A stretch of DNA of 64,000 nt from Cristatella mucedo. Lineage: Eukaryota > Bryozoa > Phylactolaemata > Cristatellidae. Positions 45,255 to 57,830 of the stretch are shown piece by piece; position 1 is the stretch's first letter; the number at the start of each line of letters is the position of its first letter. The notes beneath the pieces are model-generated. The model saw only the letters and a program-made list of their open reading frames with translations, was not told the origin of the DNA and did no database searches. Position numbers and translations under genes: made by a program. The stretch spans positions 3,247,001 to 3,311,000 of the forward strand of contig WPIO01000002.1 in NCBI GenBank assembly GCA_009760855.2. Reading direction: 5' to 3'.

Positions 45255-47270
45255 TATTGGCAAATTTAAGTAAAGCCAACTTTCATTCGACGCTTGTCGC
45301 ATAGCTTCTCCAAGCACCCAAGAGAACGAAACAGCAATGCATGACACCCGAATAAAATTTGGGATTACAGTTCATTGACTAAATTGCATTTTTACATTCT
45401 AATTATTGTCAAATTATTATTAATATCATTATATAATTATTGTTATCTTATTAATTTCTTTATATTATTTATTATTACCAAAAAAAGCTTGCATTTTCCC
45501 ATGGTGTAATAAATCAAAAGCCGCATGGTATTGGTCCCCAGTAAAAATCTTCAGACGCAATTAATAACATTTATTCTTTATCCAAAATTGCTCTGTTTAG
45601 TCAGCTACAGTATGCTCCTCCACTAATTGATGCACGATACAGTAATGGGCGAGTTGGGGGTAATAGTGTGAGCTTGACACAGCGTGACACTCAAGGCGTC
45701 CGTGGCATTGTTTGCTAATGTCACAATAGCATACCACGAGTCACAGTACTTCAATCGAGAGAGGCAAAGCTAGACGGCAGGTAGCTAAATCAAGAAAACA
45801 TAGATAAGGAATCTGAATTTGTACGTAGTATTGACGCAGGATCTACTGATGCAGCAACGCCACGTGAAGCAGTGTCGATAGTAGCAGCAGCTAGCAACAA
45901 GACTGCCTCAGCCGTGCTGCCAGGATTGTGCCCCCTCCCGAGTTTTGCAGTCTCATTCCACACACAGCAAGTCATCTGTTGCCCACCCTTTTTGAAGTGA
46001 CGGGAATGAAAATTATTTATTCCATGAGGAGCCCAAAATATGAAGGCAAATGAACTGCAGTACTGCAGTACTATGTCCTTTTATTATGGCGAAGCTGAGC
46101 GGTGGACGGTCATATAAAGGTATGCACTTAAACCGTGGCTCATGTCCGTGATGCCATCAAGGGGCACTGTGGGGGCGATGGTTGACAAAACTGCTGCTTA
46201 GATTCAAACAACGGTCTTGAATCCATGCTTAGGATGCAATGCTCATGCCACATACTGTGAAAGCATTGCTTGTGGGATACATTCGATACACAGGACTGAT
46301 AAATTTTACATTAGCAAGTAGTTACTAATTCGGGAACTCGTAGCTATTATAAAGCATAGCTACAGATATATGCATACTTTTTTCTCATTTACTGCTAGTC
46401 AGCGTTGTTAGACTGGAACTGATTTTCAGATCACATGCACTGGTCGATGGAGGTTGTAGATCAGCTAGTTATTCTATTCGCTTGATCTACTCTGCGGCTG
46501 GCATGACCTCATCGTGTCTGGTTTCAGAATGTTAGTCTGATAAAACTATCGAATCCCTGGCAGTCTGCTAGCCACACTCATAAACGTGATTTGTGTCACA
46601 GCTATGTTCCACCATGTGTGACAGACATCCTCAGGCTTTTATACATTGTGATTGTGCCAGTTACCTGTTTGGCAGACACGTACATGGTAACATAGTTGAT
46701 AGCCACCTCATCCTGTGACCCAAGAAAGACATTTCGTCAGTTCGTTTCATCATGTGTGCTCATATTTTAGATATCTGCCTTGCATATCTACCGTTATCAG
46801 TCTGCCTTTTCTGGTATTTTCTGCTGTGTCTTGGACTCTGTCAGTGACTGCTCAAGGGACTTTTCAGTATACTCGTCGTTCCGTTTATATAGCAAATGTC
46901 TCTCGGCATCCGCCTTCTGATCGGTTAAAGACCTTGTCTATAGTGAAAGTACTCACCATCAAGTACTTCAGGTCAGGATTACAATGTAGAATACTGAATC
47001 TGAAAACTGAGGTCGTACTTCTTTTTTTGAAGCACTGGCAGCAGATCGTGAAGGGAAGAACATTCTAGGTCATCATGAAAACGTACGTGGGTCGAGTAAC
47101 AATTACTATTTTGAAATTTAGCGTGATTCCAAAATACCGGAATCCAGAATGAGTTGATGTACGATGAGCTGAGATCAACGGATAGGGGATCTCTATTACT
47201 TTCACGAGCTTAAATATTCTATATTGCATTTCTCCTCCTCACTTCATTTCTTTCAATCCTTACCCTCATT
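45255..47270. other. Unassigned AT-rich sequence
   Basis: ATT-rich DNA lies at 45395-45480. A plus-strand frame at 46715-47068 has a vague likeness to LINE-B (LNLKTEVVLL) that is too weak to call. Confidence 0.35.
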
Positions 47271-47276
47271 TACACT

Positions 47277-47302
<26 letters not shown>
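47277..47302. repeat. (CT)n microsatellite
   Basis: This is a short pure CT tract. Confidence 0.95.
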
Positions 47303-47307
<5 letters not shown>

Positions 47308-47499
47308 ATATTTACAGTGGCGAAGCCAGTATTTTTATCTAGAGGAAAATACCTGCGAAATTTTTATGTAGGAGGCAAGACCAGCAATAATTTCTTATTG
47401 GCCGGGCTAGAGCCACAAATAATTAAAAGTTAAACGTAAAATCACAGCTCTTATTTGACACGAACTTGCGGGTAGCTCATCGATTTTAAAAAGTAATTT

Positions 47500-47735
47500 C
47501 TTTAATAATAATAATAATAATGCACTTGATATAGCGCCCTCAGAGAACTAAATCTCTCTCTAGGCGCTTTACATTTGCTGCAAAGGAAAATGCAATTGAA
47601 TGGTGAGTAATATCATGCTTGATAAACAAACAAAAGGAATAGCATGGTTAGTGGCAGCATGCACAGTGTCAGCACGCATAAGCACATGAAGGACGAATCA
47701 CAGGGACCCACTAAATGCTGTCCTAAATAGGTTCT
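47500..47735 (-). mobile_element. LINE-A 3' end, minus strand
   Basis: (TAA)n is followed by GCACTTGATATAGCGCCCTC and CTCTAGGCGCTTTACATTTG. The 3' UTR runs to the ORF end (CACTAAATGCTGTCCTAAAT), where homology stops at about 47735. Confidence 0.9.
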
Positions 47736-47830
47736 TTGTTGGTGACGGTCGGGGTGTAGAAGTAGGGGTGACCCATGCCGCTGCCCGCCGTAGGGGCATA
47801 TGCCCCCTGCCCCCTAGCCTCACCTACTGT

Positions 47831-47947
<117 letters not shown>

Positions 47948-48182
47948 GATAGAGAGAGACAAACAGTGAGACAGGGTGTGAAGGAACCAGAGCCACATGT
48001 GTATCTTACAGTCACTGACTGTTTGTCTGTTTTATTAATTAAATTGTGTTCGGTTCCATGTTCTTTCATAACATAGGACTACTTCCTTCTCTCTTCCTCT
48101 CGCTCTCGAAAACAAAGCAACGACAAAATGAATTCTCTTGGATTTGAGAATACGATCACATGGATCCGGCTAACATCATAAG

Positions 48183-48325
48183 AGCAGTGATAGCCCAAGA
48201 GGTAAGGTGATTGCTCTTCACGGCCGAGGTCGGGTGTTCGAATCCTGTACTGGGAGATTTTTCATTGCAGTTGCAAGTAAAAGACTCTCATGCAGCTATA
48301 AAAATGAGGCTGTAAAATCAGCTAA
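48183..48325 (+). mobile_element. SINE-I copy
   Basis: It has the A box GATAGCCCAAGAGG, the B box GTGTTCGAATCC, a shortened body and the end GAGGCTGTAAAATCAGCTAA. Confidence 0.85.
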
Positions 48326-48834
48326 TACTCTTTTGTTAATATGCAAAGACTTTGCCTATATGCTTTATATATTACCTGTATTATTTTCTGCTAATTGATA
48401 CTATTTTTCCAGCCTCTTAAACCTTCTACGTTTTATTATAGACTCTCAGTTTTGCCACACCTCTTCCATTACTGTGCGGAGTGACATGCATTTTTCTAGC
48501 TATCGTAATACGCTCAAGCTTAGAAGCGCTTACTGCAGAATACCTACTAGCAGCGTCGCACCTCCGAGAAGAAGGGGTGTGTATCGCGATATTATGCAGT
48601 GCATTAGGTTTCACTGGTATACAGCCCCAACCCATGGCATTGCAGCTATTCCTATCTCCGACTGGCTCCAGATCCGCTCACCGCTCAGGACACGACCTAA
48701 TTCCTAGCGGCATGAACGAGACCCTGCGATTCATACTTGTGACTGTGTGGTTAGGAGCCAGTGGCAACCGGTGCTCGATTAGAAACTACTCTGAAAATCG
48801 ACTGCCTGGGACGTGCAGCCAAAATGTAAAGGCC

Positions 48835-49075
48835 AGCAAGCGTAGCACGTCAATGCATTCCTTGCCAGGCTGGTGATCAAAAGCTTTGACCAGGCTTCTC
48901 AACGTAAACAAATTGTAACAACGAAAGGTCATTAGCTTTTTTGCGAGTTGGAATGAGGACCAGGGAGCAAGCACGCGATTTTACCATTGCTGGAATGGCC
49001 GATTGAGAGCGCAAACAGCCGTTCGCTACAATGCCAGCGCATAATGATGAAATACTCACGCTGGCGCTTTCTCGG
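48835..49075 (-). mobile_element. Possible R1/jockey-type RT fragment
   Basis: The minus-strand frame reads NGCLRSQSAIPAMVKSRACS, LVLIPTRKKANDLS and then VEKPGQSFDHQ. This resembles the start of the RT domain in many non-LTR elements (CL..G..P..WK.A.LVLIPK..K..D.S..RPI.L....GK.FE). It differs from LINE-A and LINE-B. Short and degenerate. Confidence 0.4.
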
Positions 49076-49079
49076 CGGG

Positions 49080-49620
49080 CCTCGCATGAAGGCTCTAGGA
49101 GTGAGAGCTTGCATCACTTCCTGTACGTTCGGCAAGGGCTACAAACGTACGGCTGCACAGTACAACAAGCAAAGTGAGTCCAAAAATAGCAGTCCACTCA
49201 ATTACACACAGTAAACGAGCTGGCGGCGGCTTAGTGAAGCCCTGACCAGGAACACGTCATCCTACTGGGGCAATCATTAACTCTTTTAATATCCGAGGGC
49301 ATTTCTACACATGGTTGTGCCCATATAGGGCTGCTGGTGCGGCTTGGGTGGATTGCTAACTTCTTCCGGATCAAATATGAAGCTGCATTTCTGCAAGTTT
49401 TCAGATGACGAGAATGCATAACAAGTTCTTTAGTCGTATATATTCTTTCACGTGGCTTTCCTGGATACACGTAACACGTGTAATATGCCTTATATAAGGC
49501 ACAGCTAATAATCTTGTACCTTTTAGGCAAAATAGCTTGACTGAAATCTACGCGTTCTTCCCCTTGCAAACCTATGCATTGGGCTATTGCTTTTCAGTCT
49601 CTTTTTTCATGTAACGATAA
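49080..49620. other. Unassigned sequence
   Basis: A 112-codon minus-strand frame (49569-49231) lacks an ATG start and any recognised motif. Confidence 0.35.
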
Positions 49621-49624
49621 CGAA

Positions 49625-49710
49625 CAATAACAGTAATAATAATGAGATATTTGTTTTGCGCCCTAAAAGAACTAAATCTCTTTCCTTTGCATATGCTAGA
49701 ATTCAGCCTC
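49625..49710 (-). mobile_element. LINE-A 3' UTR remnant, minus strand
   Basis: TAATAATAATGAGATATTTG is followed by GCGCCCTAAAAGAACTAAAT, CTCTTTCC and TTTGCATATGCTAGAA; an internal deletion is visible. Confidence 0.6.
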
Positions 49711-49714
49711 TCAG

Positions 49715-51020
49715 CTCCATGTAAACATCACGACCAACGCACAAATTAGTGCCAACAAACACAATATACCAATCGGCCTGAGAATAAGTATGAGCTAAAT
49801 TACAGAGAGCCTGCAGGTCAAATGCTCAGGTTTAGCAGGCATTCTGTGACACTCTTATGTAATCGGCGACCTGTTATTTTTTCTTCTGGAGGCCGATCTA
49901 AATATACCAACGGTATAGGAATCTCATACCGAAGGATTGCCGTCGTGCTAGTTGTAAGACAGTGGGCATTTTTCTCACAATAAGTGCACCTGACGCAACT
50001 ACAGAGGTTAGGTTTCCTGAGCACCACTGTGATCATACCAATAGAGTAAATATCTAGAGCTGTAAACTCTTGTTAGCGTAGCTACACCGGGATGCAGTCG
50101 GTACGACTAACAGAGAGCAACCAGATTTCCCTACTGAAACAGTAGTGCTGTTATGAATAAACTGTATGTGAAGTTAATAACCATTCAAGCATTTAAGCAC
50201 TTAATATACTGTAAAAGAAGAATATCAATATGGTTCCGGATAATATGCATAGCGTCAGCGCGAAAAGGCTAGCAATAAATGGTGCGCGACTATTTTGTAT
50301 TGAAGTACAAGCTGGAGCCAGGAAGTCTTAAATCATTTTATTTAAAAAGCTAGGTACCTGCATACCCAGCTTCCTTCCTGTATGTATAGTGCACAGTCGC
50401 CACTCACTTACCTATAACACTAGTCAGGAAAAAGGTCAAAAGAAAAACAAGCATGGAAGCACCAGAAACTGAAGCTTGGAGCAAGCCAGATTGACAGACG
50501 ACATCAACTAGAACAGCAGCTTAAAAGTTTGTCCAGTGACCTTTTCAATAAGTCTAGATCCTTCATTTTGGTCGATCTAGTAGTGTGCACCTACCTGCAC
50601 GACTTCTGTAGCATGATACTCGGGCTTTTCAGTACTATTGGCCCAGGTACAGTAGTAGTACTATCTGGTCAAGTACTCAGAGCATCGTTCATAAAACCAA
50701 ACGTTTCGTGACACTTCTTGCCATCGCTGCCCTAAAGGCTGGAAAAGCTGCACCTGGCTGTTTTGCCCTCTCGTTGCTATTACCGACTGTGCACACACTG
50801 CATGTCGTCATACCACCAGGACAGCAACGATTGTTCTGTTGTCTATTTGAATACATGTATGACTTCACCATAGCTGATGAGCCCCCAAGCGAAACCTGAC
50901 TGTTGCTAGCTGCGTCCGTGGTCACAGGCTGCTGCACGCCAATTCGAATCCGATCGAGTTTCAGGATTTTCAAATTAAAAGCTATGTGTCCCAGGTGGCG
51001 GGCAGAATGCACGAGTCTCT
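49715..51020. other. Unassigned sequence
   Basis: No gene or repeat was recognised. Confidence 0.35.
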
Positions 51021-51021
51021 G

Positions 51022-51101
51022 GTTAGGCATTTCCAGCCTTGACCTATCCATTGCTGAGTCATAGCTCGGCAATGAATAGGTCAAGGCTGGCAATGCCGAA
51101 C
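51022..51101. ncRNA. Candidate small-RNA hairpin (33 bp stem)
   Basis: Arms 51026-51058 and 51065-51097 pair over 33 positions with two mismatches and one G-U wobble around a 6 nt loop (TCATAG). Short outer pairing extends it by about 3 bp past a mismatch. It could be a microRNA-like precursor or the remnant of a palindromic mobile element. The fold is seen directly; any expression is unknown. Confidence 0.4.
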
Positions 51102-51109
51102 ACAATAAC

Positions 51110-51710
51110 ATCTGAGGCTGCTCATGTTTGCCACGGCTGACGTGAGCACAGCTTCTTAGTTGTTTTTATCAAATGCTAACTGATCAACTCTTACCAAAAG
51201 AAAAGTGTGTATGTGATGACCTTAGCGAAAAGCCTACTAACAGCGTAATCAATTTGGGTTGAGGTTCCCTTCAAATTTTCAAATTCAATGATCTGCGACG
51301 TACAAGCGAAGAACCTTCTTTGCTTGTTACTAATTGATAATCAAATCTAGGCTAGTTTCATAATTAGATACGTGCTACTTGTCAGCAATCATAATTGGGA
51401 TTCACAATTTCGGTACAAATAATTGGCAGGAATCTCATGGATGGTACATCGAATTTCATGGTGCAAAGCGAGCTATGGGAAGTGAAGCCAAAAATTTAGT
51501 ATATCGCTTGCTTGTTTTGCTAGGCACCGTGGAATGCAGACTGAGGGCCACTCCTGGAAGCTTATTCCAGCTTGAAAGTTCTGCAAGTGATAAGAGTTTT
51601 GGAACCTTGTAGAATCTTTGTGAATATTCCGAAATTCTGATGTCAGAAAGATGTAATCTAGCAACCGATCTAATAGTTGGTCATCATGTGCCAACGCAGC
51701 AATATCTAAT
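51110..51710. other. Unassigned sequence
   Basis: No gene or repeat was recognised. Confidence 0.35.
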
Positions 51711-51714
51711 CTGA

Positions 51715-51945
51715 GCTATCATCCTGTGCTAACGCGTGCTGAGACTGTGCATGCTGCCACTAACCAAACTTGCATGCTGACCCTGTGCATGTCATTCCTA
51801 ACCATGTTATTCATGTTGTTTATCAAGCATGATATTACTCATCATTCAATCGCGTTTCCCTTTGCAGCAAATTTAAAGCGCCTAGGAAGAGATTGAGTTC
51901 TCTGAGGGCGCTTTATCAAGTTCATTATTATTATTATTATCATCA
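51715..51945 (+). mobile_element. LINE-A 3' UTR copy, plus strand
   Basis: It is close to the copy at 32105 over its full length: ACTGTGCATGCTGCCACTAA to GCGCCTAGGAAGAGATTGAG and (TTA)n(TCA)n. Confidence 0.9.
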
Positions 51946-52004
51946 TAAATAGATTATTTAACTTAATAGACTGAGAAATATGATAAAAGGAGTTTGAATA
52001 ATGC

Positions 52005-52145
52005 TATTAATAAATTTGCATAGTTCCCTTAGAGAACTTAACCTCTTTCAGACACTTTACAAATGCTACAAAGCAAGTATGACCTAACAATCAGTGGTCA
52101 TATGCACGATGGCAACATGCATAATCTGGTTACTAGTAACTTGAT
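52005..52145 (-). mobile_element. LINE-A 3' UTR remnant, minus strand
   Basis: It reads GTTCCCTTAGAGAACTTAAC, CTCTTTCAGACACTTTACAA and CAAAGCAAGTATGACC. It contains the sequence that is tandemly amplified at 22090. Confidence 0.75.
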
Positions 52146-52149
52146 TTGA

Positions 52150-52685
52150 ATTGTTACAACATCCAGATAATCTCTCGAGATACTTTCGGATAGAGCATGC
52201 TGTAAAGCGTGAGTACCTTTACCGCTCTCACTAAATAGTAGAAGAAATCAAAAGCACGAATTTTTTTAAACCAGTGAACCTTTGAGAATGTTTTTCCATA
52301 CCTGTGCTGTGGTCAGATGAACAAGGCCAGTGACTGTCAATGTTTGACAGTCTTCTAAAAGGCACTTGGTCTTTGACAACAGCCAAACCTAACAATGTTG
52401 ACTGCAGGTTAGGGCCACTATACGCACCCAATTAATACCGTTTATACAGCTTACGTCAGATCGTTTTTGGTAGTTTGATAAAACTGATAATCAAAGCCTT
52501 TACACTTTGATCACCGACCTCGTTGCAATATTTGCGATTTCTCCAAACTGAAGCGATGATCACACGCTTATTCAGAAATTTGTGTCAGTCGATCAGAGGA
52601 GAGACCTTGTGCAACGATTAGTTTGTGTAACAATGACCCTGACATTTCTCTTGCTGTCGATCCTAGGGACCTCAAGTAACCCTTT
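52150..52685. other. Unassigned sequence
   Basis: No gene or repeat was recognised. Confidence 0.35.
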
Positions 52686-52689
52686 GTTT

Positions 52690-53105
52690 GCATACTTATA
52701 GCTTTAAAGCCCTACTTCGGTTCTGCTCTTCTCATCCGTGACATCGCTGATAGCCCTTCGGTTGCCTTCTTGGACACCATCCCAGGCCACTTTTTTGAAT
52801 GACCTGCCACCTGGAGTTGTCGACTCTACTTTTACACGGTGCGTGTATGATCACGTGATAGTCGTCAAAGACAGAGTGCTGAAACGCTTGACTTTCTTAG
52901 CTACAAAAGTAAGATGCATGCAGTAACAGCAGCAGAGGAAATGAGGCTCTGTTGGCCACTAAAAAGGTTCTGAAAACGTCTGTTGGCTACCGAATGCTCA
53001 CCGAAAGTCACTTGGGCTTTGAATTCGCTTTACAAACTCTCTTGCATAACACCAGCATAGTCTGTGTGGTTTTTGTGGAGTTACAGGCGGAGATAAAAGG
53101 TTCTG
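52690..53105 (+). mobile_element. LINE-B 3' end, plus strand
   Basis: The 3' UTR at 52975-53100 matches 29515-29635 and 34230-34360 (GTCTGTTGGCTACCGAATGC; TTGTGGAGTTACAGGCGGAG). Upstream, FLNDLPPGVVDSTFTR resembles the usual RT C-terminal WN.LP motif. Confidence 0.65.
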
Positions 53106-53109
53106 ATCA

Positions 53110-53565
53110 AGCCAAAAGAATTTTTCTCGAGTAGCAGTGGTTCACTGCAGCTCATACCCCCTAGGATATTACTTAACCGCAGGCATGCTATTATTTTAAT
53201 ACACAAAGCCCTAAGGTCAGCAGAAGAAATGTACATAAAAAACTTGGTGACACGACGAAGTGCATGCACATGGTTTCTCTCAATTATCGGACTGAGACTA
53301 GCACTGAGACTCAATGCGGTACGTACCAGACGTTACAACGAGTGTGCGACTCGCCAAGGCATTTTGGGGAAGCGGGCTCATATAACGTTCAGCATTAGAA
53401 TTTAGAGTAGAATACCTGCCTAGTGCACTCACTATCTTTAGATATGCTGGAGACTGGCACCCAGCTTCTCGCTGCTTCGACGACAAGTCTGTTGGACACG
53501 GCTAGCCGTGGCAGCTAACCGAGACAGAAAAGGTTAGCTTTATAATTAGCAGCTTCATTTATATA
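53110..53565. other. Unassigned sequence
   Basis: No gene or repeat was recognised. Confidence 0.35.
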
Positions 53566-53569
53566 GCCT

Positions 53570-53700
53570 CAGAAGAGCCTTAACGGTCATCGCCACTGCT
53601 TGCTATGGGCACTACAGGATCGCCCCACTAGAGAATGCGAACGCACGACCTGGATTGTGGTGAGCGAGTACCTCGCTTCTTGGGCTAAGGCCGCGGGTCA
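53570..53700 (-). mobile_element. SINE-I copy, diverged, minus strand
   Basis: On the minus strand: A box TAGCCCAAGAAGCGAGGTA, a B-box-like CGTTCGCATTC, then GCAAGCAGTGGCGATGACCG and AAGGCTCTTCTGAGGCTATA. Confidence 0.7.
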
Positions 53701-53704
53701 AGGC

Positions 53705-55555
53705 GAAGGTCCATTGCGAAGGTACGCACATTGCAGCACGCAGGCACTGCTCTAATGGAGAGCGAGCGGACTTTGTCAACTAGAGCTGGAGCTCCGCAGC
53801 TTCCACGCAAGGCAGTCTGAAAGCAAGGGCAATGATATTCACTTAGTGGATGCGATTAAAAGCCACGCCATTGCACCAGCACGTGTCTCCCAGAAGACCG
53901 TGAATCTCTTGGAATGTGTGTCCATCTCGTCATTGTCCACAATCTTTACTGCAGCCTCAATGGCTTCAAAAGGCCGTTAAGGTTCTTGGCAATCCAGTGC
54001 CCACCACTTGCTGTACTCGTGTAGATCTAGGCTGTCTGCGAGGAAACCGATCGGTTCTCCACCAAGGCTACAGCGAATGTTTGCATCTCGAAGCCAAGCA
54101 GTATACTGCAAACCAAATTCGATCCAAACCCATATTGGTTTGAAGAAAATCGCAAGTATGCTTGGATTCCGTGTGAATTTCAGTGTCTTTGCCCCACAAG
54201 AATATTTGTCTGGGATACTAATCCGTCTTCATCGATAGGGTAGAAAACGGCATCTGGTGCTGAGCAGACCAGTGGATCGTGTATCAACGGCTCGGATTTT
54301 GAAGTGCTCCTCGCATGGATTTTATTGCAAACATTGGCTAGTCATGATGGGGCTAGTAAGGGTATAGAGACAGCCGGTGCGAATATTGGCTAGTCACAAC
54401 AAGACTATCGGGGGTATATAGACAGCTGGTGTTACAAACCTGATGATCCCCGCGAGTGGTTGTTGATCCGTAAGCATTTTCTGCGTGCAGTTGAAATCCT
54501 TTTGGTGCTGTTGTTCTACAGGTTCTACAGGTTAGTCATTATTTCAAGCAGAGTCTGCCTACGGAGTTATACGTGTCTTCCATGTCTAAAAAAACGCTAC
54601 GGAAAATTCGTGGTGACGCTAGAATTTGGAAAGCAATTGGAGAGACCTAGATTCCCAGCAGGAGTCAACCGAAAAGGGCTTCCAGTGACCACTAAAGCAG
54701 CTTTGAAAAACCGAGTAAGTTGGACTTAGCATTAATTCGAGACACCTCATCAGCTTCAAGTGAATGAGTACTAAAATGTATATATACTGCAGCCATTCAG
54801 AAAGCAGATCACGCCATGCAAGGATCAGTACAGTATGAGAGGTACGACGAAAATTATCCAGATTCAAAATTACGTTGAAAAATTAAATACAACCGGATTC
54901 CCTTTGAATAAGTTCAATACCTACTCAAGAGCATCAACAAGTCGTGTTACTGACGACTATAGATCTGCGTTAATGCATTAACTCAAAATTTGGCTTAGGA
55001 TCACTCTTAAGCTATTTAAATTTAGCCAGTGAACCAGGAACTTGTTTATGCGTATTCATAATAACCAGGAAGATCTTTGAAGGAGGAGCCAGGAATTGTT
55101 TCTGAGTGGAAACTGCTTTCCCTGAGGAATGTAAGTGATAAACGTTCGTGAAGCCTTTTTAAGGTCACACAAATTCAGGCTTAGTTTATTTGTTGGGGGT
55201 CTACGGATGGTGCTGAATTCGGCTCCTATATCGGGTTTTAATTGCATTAATCCAGTCTCGATGACAAGTCATCAGCTGTACGCTACTCGGCAAGCCTGGC
55301 GCTGTCTCACAGACCGGTTCAATCACGCTTTTTCGACAAATAAAGGGCCGCTAGTGTGGGCATTCGACCGGTGGCCGATATTGCCCTGTCGTCAGAGGTA
55401 CGAGCCCTCTACGAGCACGCCCTCTAGTGTCCAACTATACGTCAGGTAGAAGAACGGTTGCTGGTTGCACAGCCACTCAGCAAGTCGGTACCCGCATTGA
55501 GGGCCGACAGCGTTTATACGGCAGAGTCAAGCTACTATGCAGAAGAGATACTCCC
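53705..55555. other. Unassigned sequence with a short direct repeat
   Basis: 54335-54445 holds two diverged copies of a roughly 57 bp unit (ATTGGCTAGTCA ... TATAGAGACAGCCGGTG). Otherwise no gene or repeat family was recognised. Confidence 0.4.
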
Positions 55556-55559
55556 AAAT

Positions 55560-55960
55560 TAGGCTGGACATTGTACCACCCGCTTGTCGGACTCAAATCG
55601 CTTAGCTGTGCCTCAATCTAACCTCAAATGGTCTGGAAACCACGCCTTCAGCTCGTATGCACCCAAAGTCTAGAACTCACTCCCGACTAACGTCACGACA
55701 CCCATTGACTTGACGACATTTAAAAAGTAGCCAACATCACTTGTTCTTTAATGGGTTCTTGTGACGTGTCCTTTCAGTGCTCATGCATGCTGACACTGTG
55801 CATGCTACCACTGACCATATTATGCATGTTTAAACTGTGAGCTTTACCACTAACCATGCGGCAATGCTTCGTTTGCAGCTTGAGTAAAGTGCCTAGAAAG
55901 AGATTCAGTTCTCCAAGGTAAGTGTACAAATATATTACTATTATTATCATTATAAGAGGA
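55560..55960 (+). mobile_element. LINE-A 3' part, plus strand
   Basis: ORF end (HALSSYAPKVWNSLP-like, TTPIDLTTFKK), then 3' UTR with GTGCCTAGAAAGAGATTCAG and a short (TTA)n tail. Confidence 0.85.
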
Positions 55961-56079
55961 AAGCTCCGTTTTCTAGCCGCTTTTTCTCGGTTGGAATGGT
56001 CTGGCCCGCCGTAGCCACTTAGTCGCTTATATCGCACAGGTGCAATAAGCGACGATTCCCTGAAAACCTGAACCTGGCA

Positions 56080-56200
56080 AATTTAGAATCAAATAGACCT
56101 AAGCCGTTTGCAGGTCGTTGGTTTGAGTACTGCCGCACATGCGAAATATCTGCACAGAGAATCAGTTCTCTTATAGTGCAATAAAAGTGGATCATATATT
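56080..56200 (+). mobile_element. SINE-II-like fragment
   Basis: It has a degenerate head (GCAGGTCGTTGGTTTGAGTA) joined to GCACAGAGAATCAGTTCTCT. It lies within the minus-strand LINE-A cluster. Confidence 0.45.
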
Positions 56201-56614
56201 TTTTTATACTGCAGCACATGCCAGTGGTGCCCTGGCAAGATGAGAGGCGTGTAGGGAGGACTCGGTGATCATTAGTATCAAACGCTGGCGAAAGATCTAG
56301 CGAAGCAAGCAGAGAGCCTCTACTTAAGCCTGCATTCCTGAGAAGGTCACTAGACACTCGCAGTTGCGCTGACTTTGTGGAGTGACTAGCTGTAATACAT
56401 GAATCAAACTTGCTTGCTATATTTGGAATTTTTATATTAGACTAGCTTATTTGTGGCTACTAGTTCCACTCTCTTTGATTGGAACGAGAGTAAGGATACT
56501 GGGCAAAGTAGCTGAAGTCCTCTTAGTCTAATTTTCATTTCTCAGTGAGGGGCCTAACACTAGCCTTTTTGAAGTATGCTGGGACAAGACTTGAGGTTCA
56601 GCACATATTTGCCA

Positions 56615-56760
56615 CTTTGATTTGGCCCAAAGGTAAGGTGCTCGCCTTTTACGACCGATGGGTAAGGTCGCCTTTAATGACCAAGGTCGTAGGCTCTAGC
56701 ACTTCGGTATATGTAAAGGGCCTAGATAGCGATTAACTTCTCATTGAGGGCTAACCAAAT
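56615..56760 (+). mobile_element. SINE-II copy
   Basis: GATTTGGCCCAAAGGTAAGG, a duplicated AAGGTCGCCTTTAATGACC stretch, GGTATATGTAAAGGGCCTAG and ATAGCGATTAACTTCTCATT. It ends in TA-rich and (TATT)n sequence to 56810. Confidence 0.7.
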
Positions 56761-57399
56761 TAATTATATATATACATATATATATATATTTATTTATTTA
56801 TTTATTTATTACGTCATCTAAGCAGGGCGGCAGCAGATCTACGAATCTCAGGGGGAGAATAGCAAGTATAAGGTCTTGGGTATACTTCAGCTGGGAGACG
56901 TACTTCGAGAAGGGATCATCAGTTGCAGGCTTGAAGGTGGACAATCAGCTAAAGCAAGAAACTGAGGGAATCGAGAATAGAAGAAATATCACCGTTAGTG
57001 TGGACTCCCTGACTGCATCTATCTTGCTGACAATAAAGCTAGAGACAGGATTGATTTGATCGTCAAAATAATCTTTGGTAAGGTGCTGACCTGGAGGCAG
57101 TTAAGGAGATGGCTGATGATTGACTCCAGCATTTTTGCGTTGCACATTTTTGGTTCCCAGTTGTTTTTACAGAAGCTAAAATTGGCAATGGCAGGTCGGA
57201 CGAAGGATTGAACTACCTAGGCGAGGATGTTATTTTTGTGTGAGCAGCATCAATTTACGGATCCTAAGGTTTCGCACTCCGAAAATTATTCTAGATATAT
57301 GAAGGGGACTCAAGTTTTAGACTGAAAGACGTAGTCAGATGTGAACAATTTGGTAATTATAAGAGCTGAAAGCAAGGTTTTGCCACTTAGCTTTAGCTT

Positions 57400-57830
57400 C
57401 ATTCATTAACTTGCACCGGCCCACCTATCCAAACTATTTCGCACACAGGCCAGGCATTGTATCACCCACTCTTCCGAATTTAGTTGTTTAGCTGTGCCTC
57501 TAACTAACTTCAAATCTTATGTTGAGTTTGCCTTTTGTTCATATGCTGCCAAAGCCTGAAACTAACTAAAAACTGGTATCACGACACGATACCTGAATTA
57601 ACATTTAAAAAGACGCCAAACGCGCACCTGTTCTTACAGCCAGTCATTTGTCCGAGTGAACTGTCTTTTGTTTGCTAATGAGTACTGACACCATGCATAT
57701 TAGCACTAACCTATTGATACGTTTCCGTTGCAGCATATACACTGAGCCAACAAAGAGATTTAGTTCGTTTAAGGCGTTTAATAAACGTAGTATTATTATT
57801 TTTTATTAATATTACAGCATAAAGTAATGG
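57400..57830 (+). mobile_element. LINE-A 3' part, plus strand, nested
   Basis: ORF end remnant (HPLFRI region, SLKL, PELTFKKTPNAHLF), 3' UTR and a short (TTA)n. It lies between the endonuclease and linker parts of the minus-strand LINE-A. Confidence 0.75.

Noticed and set aside
46715-47068. A LINE-B RT fragment (LNLKTEVVLL)
   Set aside because: Only about ten residues resemble the family; too weak without an alignment.
57050-57130. A host gene exon in the minus-strand frame
   Set aside because: The sequence matches the LINE-A linker region seen at 1220-1345 in the other orientation.
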